Positions 10,427 through 22,503 of a DNA stretch of 64,000 nt are shown one piece after another. The notes below the pieces were generated by a model. It worked only from the letters and a program-made list of their open reading frames with translations, was not told the DNA's origin and did no database searches. Source of the DNA: Pohlia nutans (lineage: Eukaryota > Streptophyta > Bryopsida > Bryales > Mniaceae); NCBI GenBank assembly GCA_022496805.1, contig CM040087.1, positions 29,536,253-29,600,252 of the forward strand. Direction: 5' to 3'. Position 1 is the stretch's first letter; each line of letters starts with the position of its first letter. The position numbers and the translations under genes were made by a program.

Positions 10427-12172
10427 TCAACATGATGTGAGTTGCTGTGATGTCAGGGGCGGTACAAAGGGATCCCAGTAGGCAGGGCTCTGTGAGAACG
10501 GGGGGCCTTGAGAACCAACCGCAGTGACGACTTCAACGCCTGAGGATCCATAGCTGGGAGGAAAGCCAAGCTCGTATTGCGCATTGACGTGAGGATTAAA
10601 CATCTCGCTGCTTGTCTCGTCGTACAGGCGACTCGTACTGGGACCAGGCAGATATGGAGCTCCGACCTCAACCCCAGGATCAAACTTTGTGTCCACGTCC
10701 GTAGCATGAGAACTTGAGCGTTCACGCATGCTCTTGAAAATGGACGACGTCAAGAGCAGGCTGAGTGCCGACGGCGTGGAGCTTTTCTTGTGCAGGCTGG
10801 AATGCACGACTCCCAGCGAGGGAAGCTGGTATGGCTCGCTGGCTTGCCCTGGCCAAGCTTGCTGTCCTTCGGGCTGCGACTGCTCGTCAGGCAATGACGG
10901 CACATCATCCCACGACGTGGGACTCGCCCCTCCTTCCTCCTCCTCTGCTTTCATTTTCGACGGTGTAGGTGCCGGTCCCGCTGACGGTGCACCTGTCTGT
11001 GCTCGCTCCGGACGCAACCACGAAATGTACCTGAAAACAATGGGGCCAACACAGCATAACATTCTTAATTTCCTCTACGATTGTACCGTATCCATCTCCC
11101 AGTATGGCTGAGAATGGTTAGAGCATCCCCACCATCACTCTGGACAGCTCTCTGGCTCTAGAAAAATGTATGTGCATGGGTTGGTCAGATATTTATTTGG
11201 AGGGAGACACTGAATACAACAACCTAGTTCAGGACCTCAAAGCGACTCTAGTTAGTGTATTTTCTCTTCGTAATTGCACAACATGATTGCACAATCCATG
11301 CATGGTGACTTGCTAGTATTTCAGAGTCTAATTGAGTGATGTTGGTGGGGAAGTACATGGTATGCCCTGTGATTTTGGATGACCTTGCTGGTGGAGATGC
11401 TCTTTGCTATGAGCAGGAGAAAGGACGAAATGGGAGTTTGGAGGACAGGTTTCAGTGCTCACCTGCTGAGGTCGACGTTGGAGGCGGAGTTGAGGCCTCG
11501 GTACTCGAGAGCTTGCATGTCGAAGCTGGCAGCGGCAGCTTCTTCTTGCGACAAGTTGCTACCGGGATTTCCCAGATACAAGTACTTGTTCCCGAGGACC
11601 TGACCGAGGCGGGCTTCCCATCGTCCCAACGACGGGTGACGCGTCATGCCCTTGAATTTGGCCGCGCCGCGGGAGAATCCGCTGCCTTTCCGGCGCAACG
11701 AGGCCAAATACTCTTCGCGCGACACCGACTGCATCTCCTCGACGTCGCGAGCGTAGTCTGTGACGGGGAAATTGATCAAAGTGCCGGGTCCCCAGTACTT
11801 GAGGGCAGCGAGATCGTAAGCTCTCGCAGCGGCTTCCTCGTCGTCGTACGCGCCCAGGTAGACTTGCTTGCCTTTCTTGTTCTGGGCTTCGTTCCACGTG
11901 CTCTTGTCCCACAAGTGCGCCTCGTAGCGCCCCGTCCAGCGATGGCGCGTCACGCCCCGGTAGATGGAGCTCCGCTTCCCGGGCACGCACGCCGGCATCT
12001 TGCTGATGCGCTCCTTGGCGGACGAGCAGCGGTCGCGTTGGCGACTGCGCTTGATTCCCCGACTGGGCTGCTCGCTCCCCGCCATGGCTACTGCCACCAC
12101 GACCTCCTCGCTCCCCGTCGTCGTCGTCGTCGTCTCCGTCGGCCCTTTCAGCTTCAGCTCCGTGGGCTCCAT
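10427..12172 (-). CDS. Double-AP2-domain transcription factor, WRINKLED1/AP2 class
   Basis: Two exons: 12172-11463 and 11030-10427 (donor GTGAGC, acceptor TTTTCAG), 437 residues. AP2 domain 1 spans about residues 65-135 ([20 protein letters not shown], then [21 protein letters not shown]). A linker with EEYLASLRR and GFSRG leads to domain 2 at about 165-235 ([23 protein letters not shown]). The domains end in DLSR joined across the intron to YISWLRP. The signature is that of the WRI1/ADAP branch of the AP2 family, DNA-binding regulators of lipid and developmental genes. The C-terminal part has a SALSLLL patch and acidic stretches. Oddities: domain 2 has a few extra residues (NPGSNLS) and a diverged FKGMTR start, there is only one intron, and the intron is mostly a MITE. 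Target genes cannot be read from the sequence. Confidence 0.9.
11120..11408. mobile_element. MITE in the AP2 gene intron, GAGCATC family
   Basis: AGAGCATCCCCACCATCACT at the left and GCTGGTGGAGATGCTCT at the right form imperfect terminal inverted repeats. The core AGAGCATCYCCACC also ends the elements at 34034-34537 and 43570-43882. It fills about two thirds of the 432-bp intron. Confidence 0.6.
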
Positions 12173-12845
12173 GGCTCCTGATCAGTTTCCACAACCTACA
12201 CCAATCTGATCATGAATGGCGCCGATCCCCGAATTGCCCACAGTGTGCTCTAATCTACAAAGGAGCTCAGGTAATTCAGACTGTCATGGTAAGGCAATTG
12301 CAATGACGAGAGGGAGGAATGGATCGGAGGAGATGATCGGGAGACGGGAAAGAGTGTTCAGCTGAAAGAGTCCAGTTACCGTTGCAACGGCTCTGGTATC
12401 CCATCCCGGTGGTCCCGACGTCCGGTTCCGGTTCTGACGGATTCGGTTAGTTCCTTCCCAGCCGGTCTCTTTACCGGGGTCGGCGCAGCTCCACCGGTGC
12501 AAGTATGCTTCATCAACGCTAAATTTTTGGTGTTCGGCTGGCGGGTCACTTGTTTACATATTGAAAATCATATATGTCAGATAAACATCTTTTTAATTTT
12601 AAATTATTTTTAAAATTCCATTTTCAAAAAAATCAATAATATTAAATAACTATTAAGTATATGTTATTGATGAATTTTAGAAATATTTATGTTTTTAGGA
12701 ATAAAATAATATATTATTTTTTATAAATAGTTAATATGTATAATTTATTATCATGATTATTTTGTAAAATTAAATAATAGAGAATTTTTAAAAAAAATTA
12801 CTATGATGGATGCAAATACAAATGAAAAAACATTCATAACTTATT
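12173..12845. other. AP2 gene upstream region, then AT-rich spacer
   Basis: Bases to about 12500 are moderately GC-rich and hold the leader and promoter of the AP2 gene, including CT/GA-rich stretches. From 12540 the sequence turns very AT-rich and I see nothing in it. Confidence 0.4.
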
Positions 12846-13394
12846 TTAACCCTTTGACACGCTAGCGTCCATATTCTGGACGCTGGATTATTTCTGACGC
12901 GTCCCTTCACCACATACGGTGATGTTTTTCATCCATTCAAAATTCTCTTGATTCTTGTGCTAGTTGACTACCATTTGGACGGTATGGATCTTCGAAGTAA
13001 GATATTGTGATTTTTTGAAAAATAATAGAAGTGGTTTATATCAAGTTTCATTTTTAGTTCAAAAAGTGAGATCTCAAACATGATTTTCCAAAATAAGTAG
13101 AATCTAATAATGGAAACCATACCATCTTGTAGTGCATGTTATTCCAATTTCGTTACAATATTTTTTGATTTTTTTGTGTTAGTTTTGGATTTTTAATTGA
13201 ACTTCAAGAGAAAACGTTGCGAAGTCAATTGAAATATACTAATAATAATTATGAAGAATCCAACCGTACAGATGTTATCTTCACATTGACATTTTATAAC
13301 TTTTCTTTTTACATCAACACCATATTTGTTATTCATCAAACATTCTATAACAAATCTTTGAAAAGAGTGTTGAATCGGGACGTTAAAGGGTTAA
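12846..13394 (+). mobile_element. TTAA element, family T5
   Basis: TTAACCCTTTGACACGCTAG at the left, GGGACGTTAAAGGGTTAA at the right. A decayed relative at about 48955-50026 shares the interior (GACTACCATTTGGACGGTATGG versus its variant, in part) and the ending GTTAGAGGGTTAA. An inverted GCGTCCATATTCTGGACGCT lies just inside the left end. Confidence 0.75.
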
Positions 13395-14252
13395 TGTTGG
13401 GATTTATCTTAGAGTGATATTTAATCTCTAAAAGACCAAAGATTCATTGTTTTGAAATGACAAATTCAAAAAAAAATATTGAAAAATACATGATTCAAAT
13501 GGGATTTTTTTTTAATATTATTGGGTTTAGTAAAGCACATCAAATACATTGATAAAAAATCTAATAAATTTGAAAAAAAATGAAGGTCACATAGATTTTA
13601 GTCAAAACTGTTGAAAAAATGTGAGGTTTAATTTGGGTTTATTTTTCCGTTAGGGGTAAAACATGTAATATAATTCTGATAAGAAATAAGCCATTCTTGA
13701 GAAAAAAATTTATAGCAAAGGAAGTGTGGTCAAATTTTATTTAATATGGACAATTTTAGTCAAAAGTATAGTGAAATTAATGTATAAGTTATAAAACGTC
13801 ACCTTCCTTTTTGGCCCTTCCTTGAATTTTTTTTACACTGTACATTTGAATTCTTATTCAACTTGTGTTTTAGAGTGACAACAAGTTATAGTTACATGAA
13901 ATTTAAAAACATTGCATTATTCTTCTCCTAAATTCAAGTTATGATTCCAGCTTTGCAATGTCAAGTAACCAAACCTAAAAGTAACACCGTCTTTAGCCCT
14001 TTAGTGTTCAAGATGTTGAAAGAAATAAAAATCTTTTCAATTCCGCATGCCATCAAAGCCGATCTCCACGTGGCACTCAATGAGCGGGGAGTTGACCCAG
14101 ACACCGTCCACAACACCCGTTCCTTGACCTGCATCCGGTTTTGACTGCTGAGACGACCACGCGGTTCAGGCGAAGAAGCAACTGTAGTAACCGAAAGACA
14201 ATACAGAAACTTACACAGCAAGTCCAGGCTCTTGATCCATTGCACAAGACAA
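13395..14252. other. AT-rich spacer, becoming the promoter of the secreted-protein gene
   Basis: The part to about 13930 is AT-rich with a fragment resembling the T9 repeat (AAAGACCAAAGATTCATTG). From 14040 composition shifts toward that of the next gene. No coding frame is supported. Confidence 0.4.
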
Positions 14253-14261
14253 CTATAAATA
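14253..14261 (+). promoter_or_regulatory. TATA box of the secreted-protein gene
   Basis: CTATAAATA stands 450 bases before the start codon, in a suitable position for a transcription start near 14285-14290. The leader that follows is about 420 bases with repeated CAAGTA and GATCGAACT words. Confidence 0.55.
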
Positions 14262-14706
14262 CCGTGGTCTGTTCACCAATTCTCAATCAACATTCAAGCT
14301 CCCGCAGCTCAACTCCTACCTGCAGCTCGCTAGCTTCACGATCAGTAACATACAGCCAGGCCGGGTGATCGAGAGACTACGATCGAACTCGATCAGAAAC
14401 TTGTGACTGATTACGATCGAACTGCTTGTGACAGATCACAGGGAACCTTGACCGATTCACCGCTAAGTAAATATTACTCCCAAACTGCATGCAGTTTCTA
14501 GCAAGTTTAATTTGCAAGTACGTGGTTGTTCAATTTAGCAAGTAGCAAGTTTTGCAAGTAGTTGTTCAATTTAGCTAGTGTTCAGCTAGAATTCACCATC
14601 ATTCTTGTACCATCTACAACCTGGTGAATGTGTCAAGGTGCCCTGTGCGATTACGAAGGCTGAAGAGTTAGCAAGAAGAATTCATTCTGAGGTGCGATCG
14701 ATCGAG

Positions 14707-15183
14707 ATGGGAAAGATGAATACTGCAATGAAGCTGGCACTGTGCGTGGTGACAGTACTGGCGCTGTGTGCACAGACAGCGCGAGGACTGTCGTACGTGG
14801 TGGGCAATCAGGACAGCGGCTACACGGGCATGTTCATCGGACAGTACAACGAGTGGCTGGTGGGCAACCCGCGCCGCATCTCGTACCTGTCGGGCAGCCT
14901 GGACCCGGACACCAACCTGGGCGACATCTGCACCGGCTCGTGGATTTCGTGGGCGGTCATCGGCAACGAAGCGCCGGGTAACCTGGGCTTCAACTGCCAG
15001 AGCAGCGTGCAGGACATCAGTGCCAATGTCAACACTGTGGGCTACTACGTCGGCGGATTGAACCTCAACGGCGTCACCATCGCGCAATGCTACGTGACCG
15101 CCCACTCTAACGACTTGTGTGACGGAGACACCATCAGCAACAGTGAAGACCGCCAGTGCGCCACGTACCTCAAGTGCGAGTGA
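14707..15183 (+). CDS. Small secreted cysteine-containing protein, function unknown
   Basis: 158 residues, single exon, GC-rich. An N-terminal signal peptide is clear: MGKMNTAMK followed by a hydrophobic stretch (LALCVVTVLALCA) and a likely cut after TARG, leaving LSYVVG at the mature N-terminus. The mature part, about 130 residues, has six cysteines (ICTG, FNCQ, AQCY, DLCD, RQCA, LKCE), which could form three disulphides, and is rich in Gly, Asn, Ser and Asp. I do not recognise a family. The ATG at 14707 is chosen because it starts directly at the signal peptide; the frame is open further up, but that part lies in the leader. A TATA box at 14253 and the signal peptide support a genuine, possibly strongly expressed, apoplastic protein. 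Confidence 0.8.
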   Translation: MGKMNTAMKLALCVVTVLALCAQTARGLSYVVGNQDSGYTGMFIGQYNEWLVGNPRRISYLSGSLDPDTNLGDICTGSWISWAVIGNEAPGNLGFNCQSSVQDISANVNTVGYYVGGLNLNGVTIAQCYVTAHSNDLCDGDTISNSEDRQCATYLKCE

Positions 15184-15343
15184 CTAGCTAGCTCCATGAA
15201 TCAATTCTAGGCGTGAGTACGTTCGATCAGGATTAGGACCAACTAACCCAAAACTGGGCTTCATGTTCTTTTAAGTAGTTTTGATTAATTCATATGTGGA
15301 CTACTTTTTGTTCAATTTTGTACTTTGAGCAATATATATGCAA

Positions 15344-15560
15344 TCACAGGGAGCTCATAATTATCGTTCCCCTGTGTTGATTCTCCCGTGAGTGCCACTT
15401 TTCCCTGTGATTTTGAGTTTTGACATGTGTACAAAATCAACTGCTTAAGCTTAGTCACCTACTTGTTGAAAGAAAGTTTTAACATGTGTCGAGTTCTGAA
15501 GCTCACAGGGAAGTGGCACTCACAGGGGAATCACACAGGGAACCATATGAGACCCCTGTG
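15344..15560. mobile_element. MITE or fold-back with about 60-bp arms
   Basis: The left arm (15344-15410) contains TCACAGGGAGCTCATAA, CCCCTGTGTTGATTC and GTGAGTGCCACTTTTCCCTG; the right arm (15503-15560) is its imperfect inverse. CACAGGG occurs many times. Between the arms ACATGTGT words are also inverted. It lies just downstream of the secreted-protein gene. Confidence 0.7.
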
Positions 15561-16082
15561 CAATGTTCTTCTTTGACTCCGGTGAAATCGAATCTGATCC
15601 CATCGGAATTATTATTTTCACAGTATGATCAATTGCATTTTGTCTTTTAAAATTACAAATCCCTTGGTTAATACTGGCTTGTGTCGAAATGGCCTTGAAA
15701 TGCGAACTAGCTAAGTTCGATTGCGTTATAACAGATCGGGGTAGCAGAAATTAGGTTAACTTTAGGATGGTTCAAGTGAGCGTGCGCCTTCCCAATTTGC
15801 ACACATGTACGCAGGTGATCGACCTACAATAATGGACTTACCCTTCAACAGCTGAGAGGCTAGGGGAGGTTATTGGACATACATAATAGCACCAAGTTCT
15901 TCTATTGAATCACAAATGTATTGAATCATGCCAAACATGCTGATATAGACGTATGTGTCGTTAACTTTGGGCTCTCATTCAAGAGCACGGCTGTATGAGA
16001 AATGATCCTCTTCTGAGTTTTGAACACTGCAGAGCTATGGACTAGATAACCGGTCGAGCTGCGTAGCGGCGAGTCGGTTATC

Positions 16083-16259
16083 GTACATAACCGGTTGTTC
16101 ACTTTTCAATCACAACCCTTAATCTTCATGATCCAAGGGCATAGGATGCAAGTTGAAAGGAGAGAAGGTTATGAGTTGCAACTTGTGATGGTGATGGTGA
16201 CGGGTTGCCAATGGGATGCAGCCACATCGACGCTGAAAAGTCAACAACCGGTTATGTAC
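16083..16259. mobile_element. Short MITE with 26-bp terminal inverted repeats
   Basis: GTACATAACCGGTTGTTCAC at the left (16083) and GTCAACAACCGGTTATGTAC at the right (ending 16259) differ at one position over 26 bp. Immediately to the left, ATAACCGGTC and GAGTCGGTTAT form another small inverted pair, so the locus may be an older insertion or a dimer. Confidence 0.65.
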
Positions 16260-17044
16260 ATGAATTTATCAGGTAAAAAAGCGTAAAGTATTTCTTGCAA
16301 TGGGTTTCCACAATCCTCTCCCACTCACTTTTGTGGCAGTGTCACAGTGTGTATGGTTTTGCTATTCGCAGTGGAATAAACTCAATAAAGTCACCGGGGA
16401 CAAGCACAACTGAAGGTGAAAAAATGAGTTCATTTTGACCTTCTTGCCTGATTTTCGTTAGGTTGTAGTGTTTTTTAACTTTTAAAACCCTCTTTTTAGC
16501 TTGTGAAGAAGGTGTTGAACCTACTCAAATCCTTAAAAATGAATTCATCTTTAACATCTCATAGCAGGGTCCGGGTCTGATATGGGTTCCAAAAAGGACT
16601 GTCTCACTAAAACACTGTCATTTTATAATTCACTTAGTGTGTGCTAGAAATTACACATTTTCAATTCACGTGAATTTAATGATAGATTCATGAGAAAGTT
16701 GTAATACTCCATCCAAAATAGTATTAAGCAAGAAAAATTGAACAATTTATATATTCCTTTTTATTCCTTTATTCTTCAAATCCGGAACTGTCTCAATTCT
16801 GCATTTAAGACAAAAGGAACAATCTAGAATATCAATTTATAGTGAAGTAGTTCATAAACAAGAAATTTAGCTTAAACAACGTTTAAGTCATATCTATGTT
16901 TAATTTTAACTCTTAATTTGATGTTTTACTATGTTTCCTTATTTATGAGAACTTTCAAAAATCAAATATTTTTACACAATCTAAAAAGACTATGATTTCA
17001 TAATATCTTTGTCTTAAAACTATATGATATGCTTAAATATAAAC
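16260..17044. other. AT-rich spacer with no recognised feature
   Basis: No coding frame, structured RNA or repeat pair stands out on either strand. Confidence 0.5.
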
Positions 17045-17992
17045 TTAACCCCTAAATTTCCTTGTGTTTTTGGGAGCTTGAAACCTCAAAACTGCGATTT
17101 TCTACCTCTATGTACTCCCGGGGATGTGAACCAAGTTTTTTTACTTCTTTTAGAATTCCAACCGTAAGATCTTGTACCTAAGCCTATTCATAGCTACTGT
17201 TTCAAAAATTGACCGTTGGATGTTTATCATTTGCAAGATCATAACATCCAAAGTTTGTGCAAAAGTTTTTCGGGGCATTCCTTGGGAGGCATTGTCTCCA
17301 TAGTGCAAAGGGGGACTTGAAGATTGTTACTCCAAACATTTTTCTCATATTTTTTTCCATGTAGATAACTAAGTTGGGTACGCTCATGCAAAATTTTAGA
17401 GACTCATTACGCGTTTCAAACCTTCATCCAAATTAATTTCCGGAAGTAGGTATAAAAATGGCAATTTGGTGAAACATGCATCACATTAATTGTATTTGAT
17501 TTTTGGAAAAAATGAACGGTGATTAGGTACCTCTATGATTTTATAAATTTTAGGCGAAATTAGTTTAAAAAAAAATTTAAATCTCAAATTTTGACAAATT
17601 TCGAAAGAAATGGATGTGAAATTACAAAAAACCTTGGAGGTTGCTGTTCTTTATTTTGGAGGCTGCCCTTGTCAAGCCAAGAATATAATCAACATGGGTC
17701 ACTTCAAATTCTGAGCCTAAATGTGGTGAAGAGCATGTCTCCAAAAAAAAAAATTTGAAAAAATGATTACAATAAAAAGTTTTTTTCTGCCCCAGTTGGG
17801 CTTGAAACCAAAATTTTCAATAAAAAAATTATAAAATCCGAATTTGACTTTGTAATTTTTACCCCACACACCTTGTATGTATGACCACGCCCACGCCAAA
17901 TTATAGTCTAAAATTATTAATTTAGACCTTCCATCTAAGCTACCCGAAACAGCAAAAAGCCATTTTGGCTTTTAAGGGCCTTTAGGGGTTAA
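17045..17992 (+). mobile_element. TTAA element, family T6 (948 bp)
   Basis: TTAACCCCTAAATTTCCTTG at the left and GGCCTTTAGGGGTTAA at the right. The internal CCGTAAGATCTTGT is shared with the nested element at 19197-20365, so the two are related. Short frames inside have no transposase motifs. Confidence 0.7.
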
Positions 17993-18677
17993 TAAAGTGC
18001 ATGAATATTTGTTTCAATAAAAAATCTTAAATACATTGATAGTCCTTTCGCTACTATAATGTGACCAGGTGCTAGATATGATAAATTAGGAAAAAATTCA
18101 ATTTTTGAATTTGACCTATATAGCACATGATTATTGTATACCAACATGCCATCTATAATACCATGTAAGGTAAGGATGTTCTAAAACCACCACCTCCCCC
18201 AATTATGACATGTAGACTTTTCTTGGGGCCACCACAGTTGAGACCTAAAACCACCAATTTCACTATTGAAGGAGACCAATGGCACACCAAACATTGCGAA
18301 GAAATAGTTGGTGGTTTTGGGTTAGCTCATTAGCGGAATTAGGAACAACAAAATGTGAACATGGAGAAACCTACAGGTTTGATTTGGGTCACAGGTTACT
18401 TTCCACTTTGGTATTTTGTATAAAATTAACAAATGTAAATTAGATGTTGCAAATTTTTGCAATCCTCATCAAAACCTATTTCATATGCGGTCATTTTTAT
18501 TTTTTTGAATTTAGGACTGCCAAAAATAGTCCAGATTGCTTAAGTTGGTGGTTTTACAACAATCAACCTTAATTTTTGTAATTTTCCAATAATTTTTTCA
18601 TTACCAAAAGGACATTCTTCTAAAGTCCGGACAGTCCGGGAAGGGGTACCCTAATCAGACCCGGACCCACCAACCCA
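17993..18677. other. Spacer with a weak TIR pair
   Basis: AAAACCACCACCTCC near 18185 and GTTGGTGGTTTTA near 18545 are inverted and may delimit a decayed element of about 375 bp. No gene is seen. Confidence 0.4.
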
Positions 18678-20561
18678 TTAACTCCTAAACGTCAGAGCGC
18701 CTAGAAAGTGAACGACTAACAACTTCAAACCCTTCTCACATTCTCATCAGTGCTTGGATGAAAGTCATTCAATTTTTTGAAGATTCTTCATTGAGTTCTT
18801 GTCCTACCTAACGGTTGGATTTAGTCATACTTGTTGAGTTCATATTTTTTTTAACTTACAAATATAGAAGTATGTCAAGTTGTTGACTAAATCAAAATTG
18901 CAGTGATTGTAGTTCAAAAGTGGCTTAGCAACAATGAGGTCATAGATTTAAGAAACACAAAAATTTCAAAGAATCACCACATTTAAGAGTATCTCACTTC
19001 AAATTCATTCCAACAAATTTTACTCAAAAAATATAATTAAAATTTTGTTTGTAATTGAATTTATAAGGAGTTTTTAATTTTAACTTTAATAAGCACGTCT
19101 ATATAAGTGATACACGTCTATATAATTTAAATATAATTTAATATAAGTGTTACACATCTATATAAACATTTAAATATTGGTGTTAAAAATTGATAATTAA
19201 CCCCTAAAGGACCGGAGTGTTTTTCCTCCAAAAACACTCCAATGCTGCCATTTTTACTCCCCCATGCAAAAAATCCAAAAGAATGTTATTTTTTACCTTC
19301 TAACCGTAAGATCTTGTCCTAAACTATTTGAAAAACATACACAACAAATTTCGTTGATTTTGACCGCACGGATTGCAAGATAATTGCGTTTGATGGAAAA
19401 AAACACCCCAAAAAAACACATGCCCGAAAATTTCAGATGCGTTTGACCACAGCTACATCAAAAAAACCTCACTACCGAAACTTGTCGCACTTCACTTTCA
19501 CATTCTATGTGATGTTACTTAGTTGTGTACCAATTTTCGTTGTGTTTGGAGATGTTTAGGATGTTGAATAACACCTTGCACTTGTTGAGGGTTTAAAAGT
19601 TCAGAAAAGACTATATGTTTTTGGAATTGCAATATTTTCAACTTTCTTTATTTAAAATACAAATCCGAGCGGTGAAACACAAGTACATTCCACCCTCTAC
19701 AAAATGGCGAAATTTTTTTTGAAAAAAAAATAAATCTCCAAGTTTTAGAAGACATGTAGCACATTTTCTAAGAATTTTGGGGGTTAGGGGGGAAATAAAG
19801 GGTGGAGGAAGGGAATTGAAGTGCCAACCCATTCCAATGTTCATGACCCCACTAACTCTCAAGGTACACTGCCACGTGGCAGTCCCTCACTGGACGATTT
19901 TTATTTTTTATTTTTAAAAATGATTTTATTTTTCAAAATTTAAATAATATTTTTAATTTAAAATAATACTTTTCAATTTAAAATAATATTTTTTATTACT
20001 AAAAAATTAATTTTAAATTTAAAAAAAATTAATTTTTTAAAAATTTATGAGTTTGGGAAACGGGGTGGTCTTCTGCCCCCCACAGTCCACTCCATTTTCC
20101 ACACACCGCCCATCTTGTTGCCCCCCCCTAAAATTCAACTATTTCTCTACTACCCCATTGCCCTTTCTCCCGAAAAAAACACATTTCCCCTCATAACTTT
20201 CACATACGGTGTCGGAATTCAAAAAAAATTGAATCCCCATTTTTGTGGCACATTTGGGAATCTACTATTAAATTTCCTTCAAAATTCGATTAAAAATGTG
20301 TTTTTCCAAAACCTACCCGATTCTCTGAATGTTGTAGTTAGGACACTTGGTCCTTTAGGGGTTAAATATTGGTGTTAAAAATTGATAATTAAATATTGGT
20401 GATAGTATTAGTGAATCGAAACCCATAAGGCTGGAATTTAAAATCAAAATCTAGAACTTTCATTTGTATATCAATTCCAAAATAGTCTTCTAAATAGTAG
20501 TTTATGATGATTTTTCTGAATTTGTCAATTCCAGGGGCACCCTGATACGTTTAGGGGTTAA
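18678..20561 (+). mobile_element. TTAA element, family T1, split by a nested TTAA element
   Basis: The left part (TTAACTCCTAAACGTCAGAG) and right part (ending GATACGTTTAGGGGTTAA) together make one T1 element like 32482-33069. They are separated by the element at 19197-20365. The junctions carry a repeated stretch, TATTGGTGTTAAAAATTG, on both sides. Confidence 0.75.
19197..20365. mobile_element. Nested TTAA element, T6-related (1169 bp)
   Basis: TTAACCCCTAAAGGACCGGA at the left and TTGGTCCTTTAGGGGTTAA at the right give strong inverted ends around TTAA. The open frames inside (for example 20115-20378) do not resemble a transposase. About 26 bp of the host element appear on both sides, beyond the four-base target. 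Confidence 0.75.
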
Positions 20562-20570
20562 GACAAGAAC

Positions 20571-20961
20571 TAAGGTAGTAACACCTTAAACTACCAAGTA
20601 CCCATTCCTACCTCCTATAATTTCACCTCAAAGTGATTGGGAGTGTACCTAAAATGGACAACAACATCACTAAATCTTCACTATAATCAATGAGATGGAA
20701 CCAATGAGATGGAAGCATTGACAAGTTTTGTCCATGTGTTCCTTCTGTTTCTTTTGGGTAAGTCTACAATTTTGATTAGGTGTCTACAACACCTTCACTT
20801 CAAAAATTCGTGTAAAATTGCTCATGTGTCCAAAAAATTTGATTCCAAGACCCAACACTTCGTCTCCAATTTGCTAACACATTCATGTTTTCACTTCATG
20901 CTTTTTGCACTCCCCGGTTACCAATTCCCTTATTCTGTCGGTTTAAGGTGTTACTACCTTA
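20571..20961. mobile_element. MITE with perfect 21-bp terminal inverted repeats
   Basis: TAAGGTAGTAACACCTTAAA at 20571 and TTTAAGGTGTTACTACCTTA ending at 20961 are exact inverses (one further base pair matches). The element is 391 bp and begins ten bases after the T1 element. No target duplication is evident. Confidence 0.75.
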
Positions 20962-21313
20962 TTCCCACATTTAAGAATTCAAATTGAGATGAGAACATTG
21001 ACATGAGAAGTGCAATGGCTAAACTCATCCACATGGTCACAACTAGAACTGAATACTTCAAATTGACAATCCGACTACATAATTATAACATATGAGAAAT
21101 GAGCATTTCAAAACAACACATGCCAGAAACCCACTAAGATGACAAGCAACCAACAATATTTCTGAAAATTCCCACATTCCTGACAGCAGTCTCCAAAACT
21201 CGGTCATACAACCAGAGCATGTGTTGCGAAAAATTGAGCTCGATGTTGCATTAAAATTGTACTTCCAAAAGGGTTGATGATCAAACCCTCCAGATTGACA
21301 GAAAATAAACCCT

Positions 21314-22382
<1,069 letters not shown>

Positions 22383-22439
22383 GGTGGCAACTTTGCGGCG
22401 ACGAGTGATGCGCAGCGGAGGGCGCAAGGCGGAGGCGAC

Positions 22440-22503
22440 TGGGCCAAGCAGAGAAAGGGCGTCCGAGTTCGGAAGAGAGGACTATCTAGGGTTTAGGGTT
22501 TCG
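22440..22503 (-). promoter_or_regulatory. Telo-box and site II motifs of RPS18
   Basis: On the gene strand AAACCCTAAACCCTAG (22502-22487) is a double telo-box, followed by a pyrimidine tract likely to hold the transcription start. TGGGCC at 22440-22445 on the + strand is a site II element. This pairing is known from plant ribosomal protein gene promoters; here it is seen in sequence only. Confidence 0.65.

Noticed and set aside
11336..12181. 281-residue + strand frame across AP2 exon 1
   Set aside because: It is antisense to the AP2 domains, which are unmistakable on the minus strand.
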